A stretch of 64,000 nt of DNA from Thermovenabulum gondwanense (GTDB lineage: Bacteria > Bacillota > Thermosediminibacteria > Thermosediminibacterales > Thermosediminibacteraceae). Position 1 is the first letter of the stretch, and every line of letters begins with the position of its first letter. Where the stretch lies: positions 1 through 64,000 of the forward strand of contig NZ_LOHZ01000019.1 in assembly GCF_001601575.1 (NCBI RefSeq). Direction: 5' to 3'. Shown here piece by piece: positions 62,417 through 64,000 of this stretch. The notes beneath the pieces were generated by a model. That model saw nothing but the letters and a program-made list of their open reading frames with translations, ran no database searches and was not told the DNA's origin. The position numbers and the translations under genes are program-made.

Positions 62417-63673
62417 ATGATATCCCTTACACCGGAATCCCCGGAAAAGTCTACTAACAATTCGATAATTTACAATCAATGGACTCAATTAATATTAGCG
62501 ATGACGGGCATGATAATGATCGCAAACCTTCAATACGCATGGACTCTATTTGTACCAGAACTTCAGAAAGGGTTTAACGCCTCTCGAGCAGCCGTGCAGC
62601 TTGCATTCTCCCTCTTTATTGCGCTGGAAAGCTGGGGGCAACCCATTGCAGGCTTTTTTATAGATCGATATAGCCCTCGACTGCTCCTTACCATTGCCTC
62701 ATTTATGGTAGGTATCGGCTGGACTGCAATGGGTCTTGTAAAAACCTTAAACGGTTTATACATCGCTTACAGCTTGGCCGGTATCGGTGCTGCGTTTATA
62801 TACAGCGGTGCCGTAGCTTCTGGTGTGCGCTGGTTTGAACCTTCCCGCCGCGGACTCGCTTCAGGACTGGTATCCGCAGCCTTCGGTTCAGGAGCAGCCC
62901 TTTTTATTCCCTTTATTGCTTCAGCTTTAAAAAATCAAGGTTATAAAATGGCCTTTGTTTCAACCGGAATCTTCCAAAGCATTTTAATAATATTAGCTGC
63001 CCAATTAATGAGGGTCCCACCGAAAAAAGATTCGGGCACAGGTAAATCCGCCGGCACCCAGCAGCATCATTTCACTACTGTGGAAATGTTTAAAACACTG
63101 CATTTCTGGTTGATTTATATAATGTTCCTCTTTATAGTAACCGGCGGTATGGTGGTAACCGCTCAAACCAAGCCCTTCGGCCAGGACGCGGGAATCCCGT
63201 CTAATATAATAGTGCTTGCGGCTACCATCAATACCATAGCAAACGGAGCGGGAAGGATTTTCTGGGGTATCGTTTCCGACAAATTAGGAAGATATCAGAC
63301 TATGTTTCTTGCCTTTACTTTAAACGGCCTTGCAATGGCTTTAGTACCTTATTTAGGTAAAAATCCTTTTATGTTTGTATTTTTGTTTGCCATGATAATG
63401 TTTACATGGGGTGAACTTTATGCATTATTCCCTGCGGTGAATGCCGATATTTTTGGAACAAAGTACGCCGCTACTAACTACGGTTTTATGTACAGCGCAA
63501 AAGGAGTGGGGGGCATCATCGGCAGTTTCGTTGCGGCACTGGTAGCACAGCTCAGCGGCTGGTCCCCCGTTTTCTTCACCGGTGCCGTAATGTCTATTTT
63601 AGCGGGTTGTGGAGCCCTGGTACTCCTTCGTATGCCAAAACCCGTGCCCCCCGACAAAAAAGTGAATATATGA
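62417..63673 (+). CDS. OxlT-like oxalate:formate antiporter, MFS (418 aa)
   Basis: Twelve-span MFS protein of the oxalate:formate antiporter family, exchanging external oxalate for internal formate. It has the same length as Oxalobacter OxlT (418 aa). Family-specific parts: QYAWTLFVPELQ (about 39-50), AAVQLAFSLFIALESWGQP, R280 in NGAGRIFWG, and K362 in YSAKGVGG. These two basic residues correspond in sequence context and spacing (82 versus 83) to the substrate-binding Arg272 and Lys355 of OxlT. GGAGGG lies 6-7 nt before ATG 62417. It follows the OOR genes behind a leaky hairpin. Confidence 0.9.
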   Translation: MISLTPESPEKSTNNSIIYNQWTQLILAMTGMIMIANLQYAWTLFVPELQKGFNASRAAVQLAFSLFIALESWGQPIAGFFIDRYSPRLLLTIASFMVGIGWTAMGLVKTLNGLYIAYSLAGIGAAFIYSGAVASGVRWFEPSRRGLASGLVSAAFGSGAALFIPFIASALKNQGYKMAFVSTGIFQSILIILAAQLMRVPPKKDSGTGKSAGTQQHHFTTVEMFKTLHFWLIYIMFLFIVTGGMVVTAQTKPFGQDAGIPSNIIVLAATINTIANGAGRIFWGIVSDKLGRYQTMFLAFTLNGLAMALVPYLGKNPFMFVFLFAMIMFTWGELYALFPAVNADIFGTKYAATNYGFMYSAKGVGGIIGSFVAALVAQLSGWSPVFFTGAVMSILAGCGALVLLRMPKPVPPDKKVNI

Positions 63674-63679
63674 AATAGC

Positions 63680-63715
63680 TTAATTAAGAGCTTAGTATTA
63701 ATTAAGAGCTTAGTA
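63680..63715. repeat. Tandem 18-bp duplication
   Basis: TTAATTAAGAGCTTAGTA occurs twice in direct succession (63680-63697 and 63698-63715), just after the antiporter gene. It is probably a replication slippage product. Confidence 0.85.
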
Positions 63716-63720
63716 ATATA

Positions 63721-63743
63721 AAAACCTGCATTTCGCAGGTTTT
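63721..63743 (+). terminator. Terminator of the antiporter gene
   Basis: AAAACCTGC-ATTTC-GCAGGTTTT followed by TTTTCTTTTT. It also faces the tRNA-Arg gene on the other strand. Confidence 0.85.
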
Positions 63744-63753
63744 TTTCTTTTTA

Positions 63754-63831
63754 TGGCGCGCCTAGAGGGAATCGAACCCCCGCAAAACCCGGCTCCGGAG
63801 GCCGGTGCTCTATCCGCTGAGCTATAGGCGC
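63754..63831 (-). tRNA. tRNA-Arg (anticodon CCG)
   Basis: The complement folds as a standard tRNA: acceptor GCGCCTA/TAGGCGC, a D-arm with AGCTCAGC, anticodon stem CCGGC/GCCGG with loop CTCCGGA (anticodon CCG), T-arm GGGGGTTCGATTCCC, discriminator G, and an encoded CCA. Confidence 0.95.
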
Positions 63832-63881
63832 GTTTTATTTAATTATAACATAAACAATTATTTTTCCACAAGAAAAACGGT

Positions 63882-64000
63882 CTAATCTTCGGAGGTAATT
63901 TTATACATGAAATAAGCAAAAAGCAGGATAAACGGTGTCATAAGCTGAGTCATTGTTAAAAATCCTATTCCCCATCGCGGATTGACATAATGCACAAGGT
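63882..64000 (-). CDS. C-terminal end of a membrane protein, cut by the window edge
   Basis: The last 39 codons of a minus-strand frame (stop TAG at 63882-63884) encode a hydrophobic segment with PRWGIGFLTMTQLMTPFIL and a short polar tail YKITSED. This is compatible with a final transmembrane helix. The family cannot be judged from this piece. Confidence 0.5.
   Translation of the reverse strand, partial: LVHYVNPRWGIGFLTMTQLMTPFILLFAYFMYKITSED

Overview
The window looks like a chromosomal segment of a thermophilic, strictly anaerobic, low-GC Gram-positive bacterium of the Clostridia (Thermoanaerobacterales/Thermosediminibacterales-like). The taxonomic call is inference. It rests on AT-rich spacers, strong AGGAGG-type ribosome sites with frequent TTG/GTG starts, a CIRCE-controlled groESL, a Gram-positive PhoP box at pstS, SLH and 'stalk' surface proteins, an archaeal-type class V fructose-bisphosphatase, an MTA phosphorylase with a C-terminal CxC motif, and an oxalate oxidoreductase closely matching the Moorella enzyme in length and key residues.

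Layout. 1-1.2 kb is a graveyard of IS256 and IS21 remnants. 1.2-2.7 kb holds two secreted proteins. 3.2-3.5 kb is tmRNA. 4.4-8.8 kb is gltX plus larE-larB-larC for the nickel-pincer cofactor. 8.8-13.2 kb carries a short RecD2 helicase, a membrane GGDEF protein and a one-TM unknown. 13.3-20.2 kb groups methionine/SAM-related genes: metK, MTA phosphorylase, a class II aldolase, and an NSS transporter with a 34-aa MetS-like partner. 20.6-24.7 kb is FBP aldolase/phosphatase and pstSCA, without pstB. 24.7-28.4 kb is guaA, 5-formyl-THF cyclo-ligase, nagB and a NagR-like regulator. 28.7-29.8 kb is an ArsR regulator and an iron-sulfur protein. 29.9-31.8 kb is groESL. 32.1-37.6 kb is a molybdenum-cofactor operon (moeA, moeA-PBP fusion, moaA, moaC, MOSC, mogA). 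37.8-39.9 kb is two convergent transporters. 40-43 kb is FHA-SEDS-PBP. 43.2-46.3 kb is a split 2-hydroxyacyl-CoA-dehydratase-activase-like system. 46.4-52.3 kb encodes a three-subunit flavin/Fe-S complex (NuoE-like, NuoF-like, and a 1186-aa NfnB/FdhA-like fusion). 52.4-56 kb holds a P-loop/Asp23 protein, a GH18 stalk protein and an SLH protein. 56.1-63.7 kb, the only long plus-strand block, is an oxalate island: FCD-GntR regulator, CDC48-type AAA ATPase, oxalate oxidoreductase gamma/delta-alpha-beta, and an OxlT-like antiporter. A tRNA-Arg and a truncated membrane-protein gene close the window.

How the parts may work together (inference). The antiporter would bring in oxalate in exchange for formate. 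OOR would oxidise oxalate to CO2 and reduce ferredoxin. The NuoEF/NfnB-like complex could redistribute those electrons between ferredoxin, NADH and NADPH. The molybdenum-cofactor operon could serve formate dehydrogenase or other Mo/W enzymes encoded elsewhere. FBP aldolase/phosphatase would support gluconeogenesis from C1/C2 carbon.

Limits. All calls come from reading the sequence and from recalled family knowledge; no searches were run.
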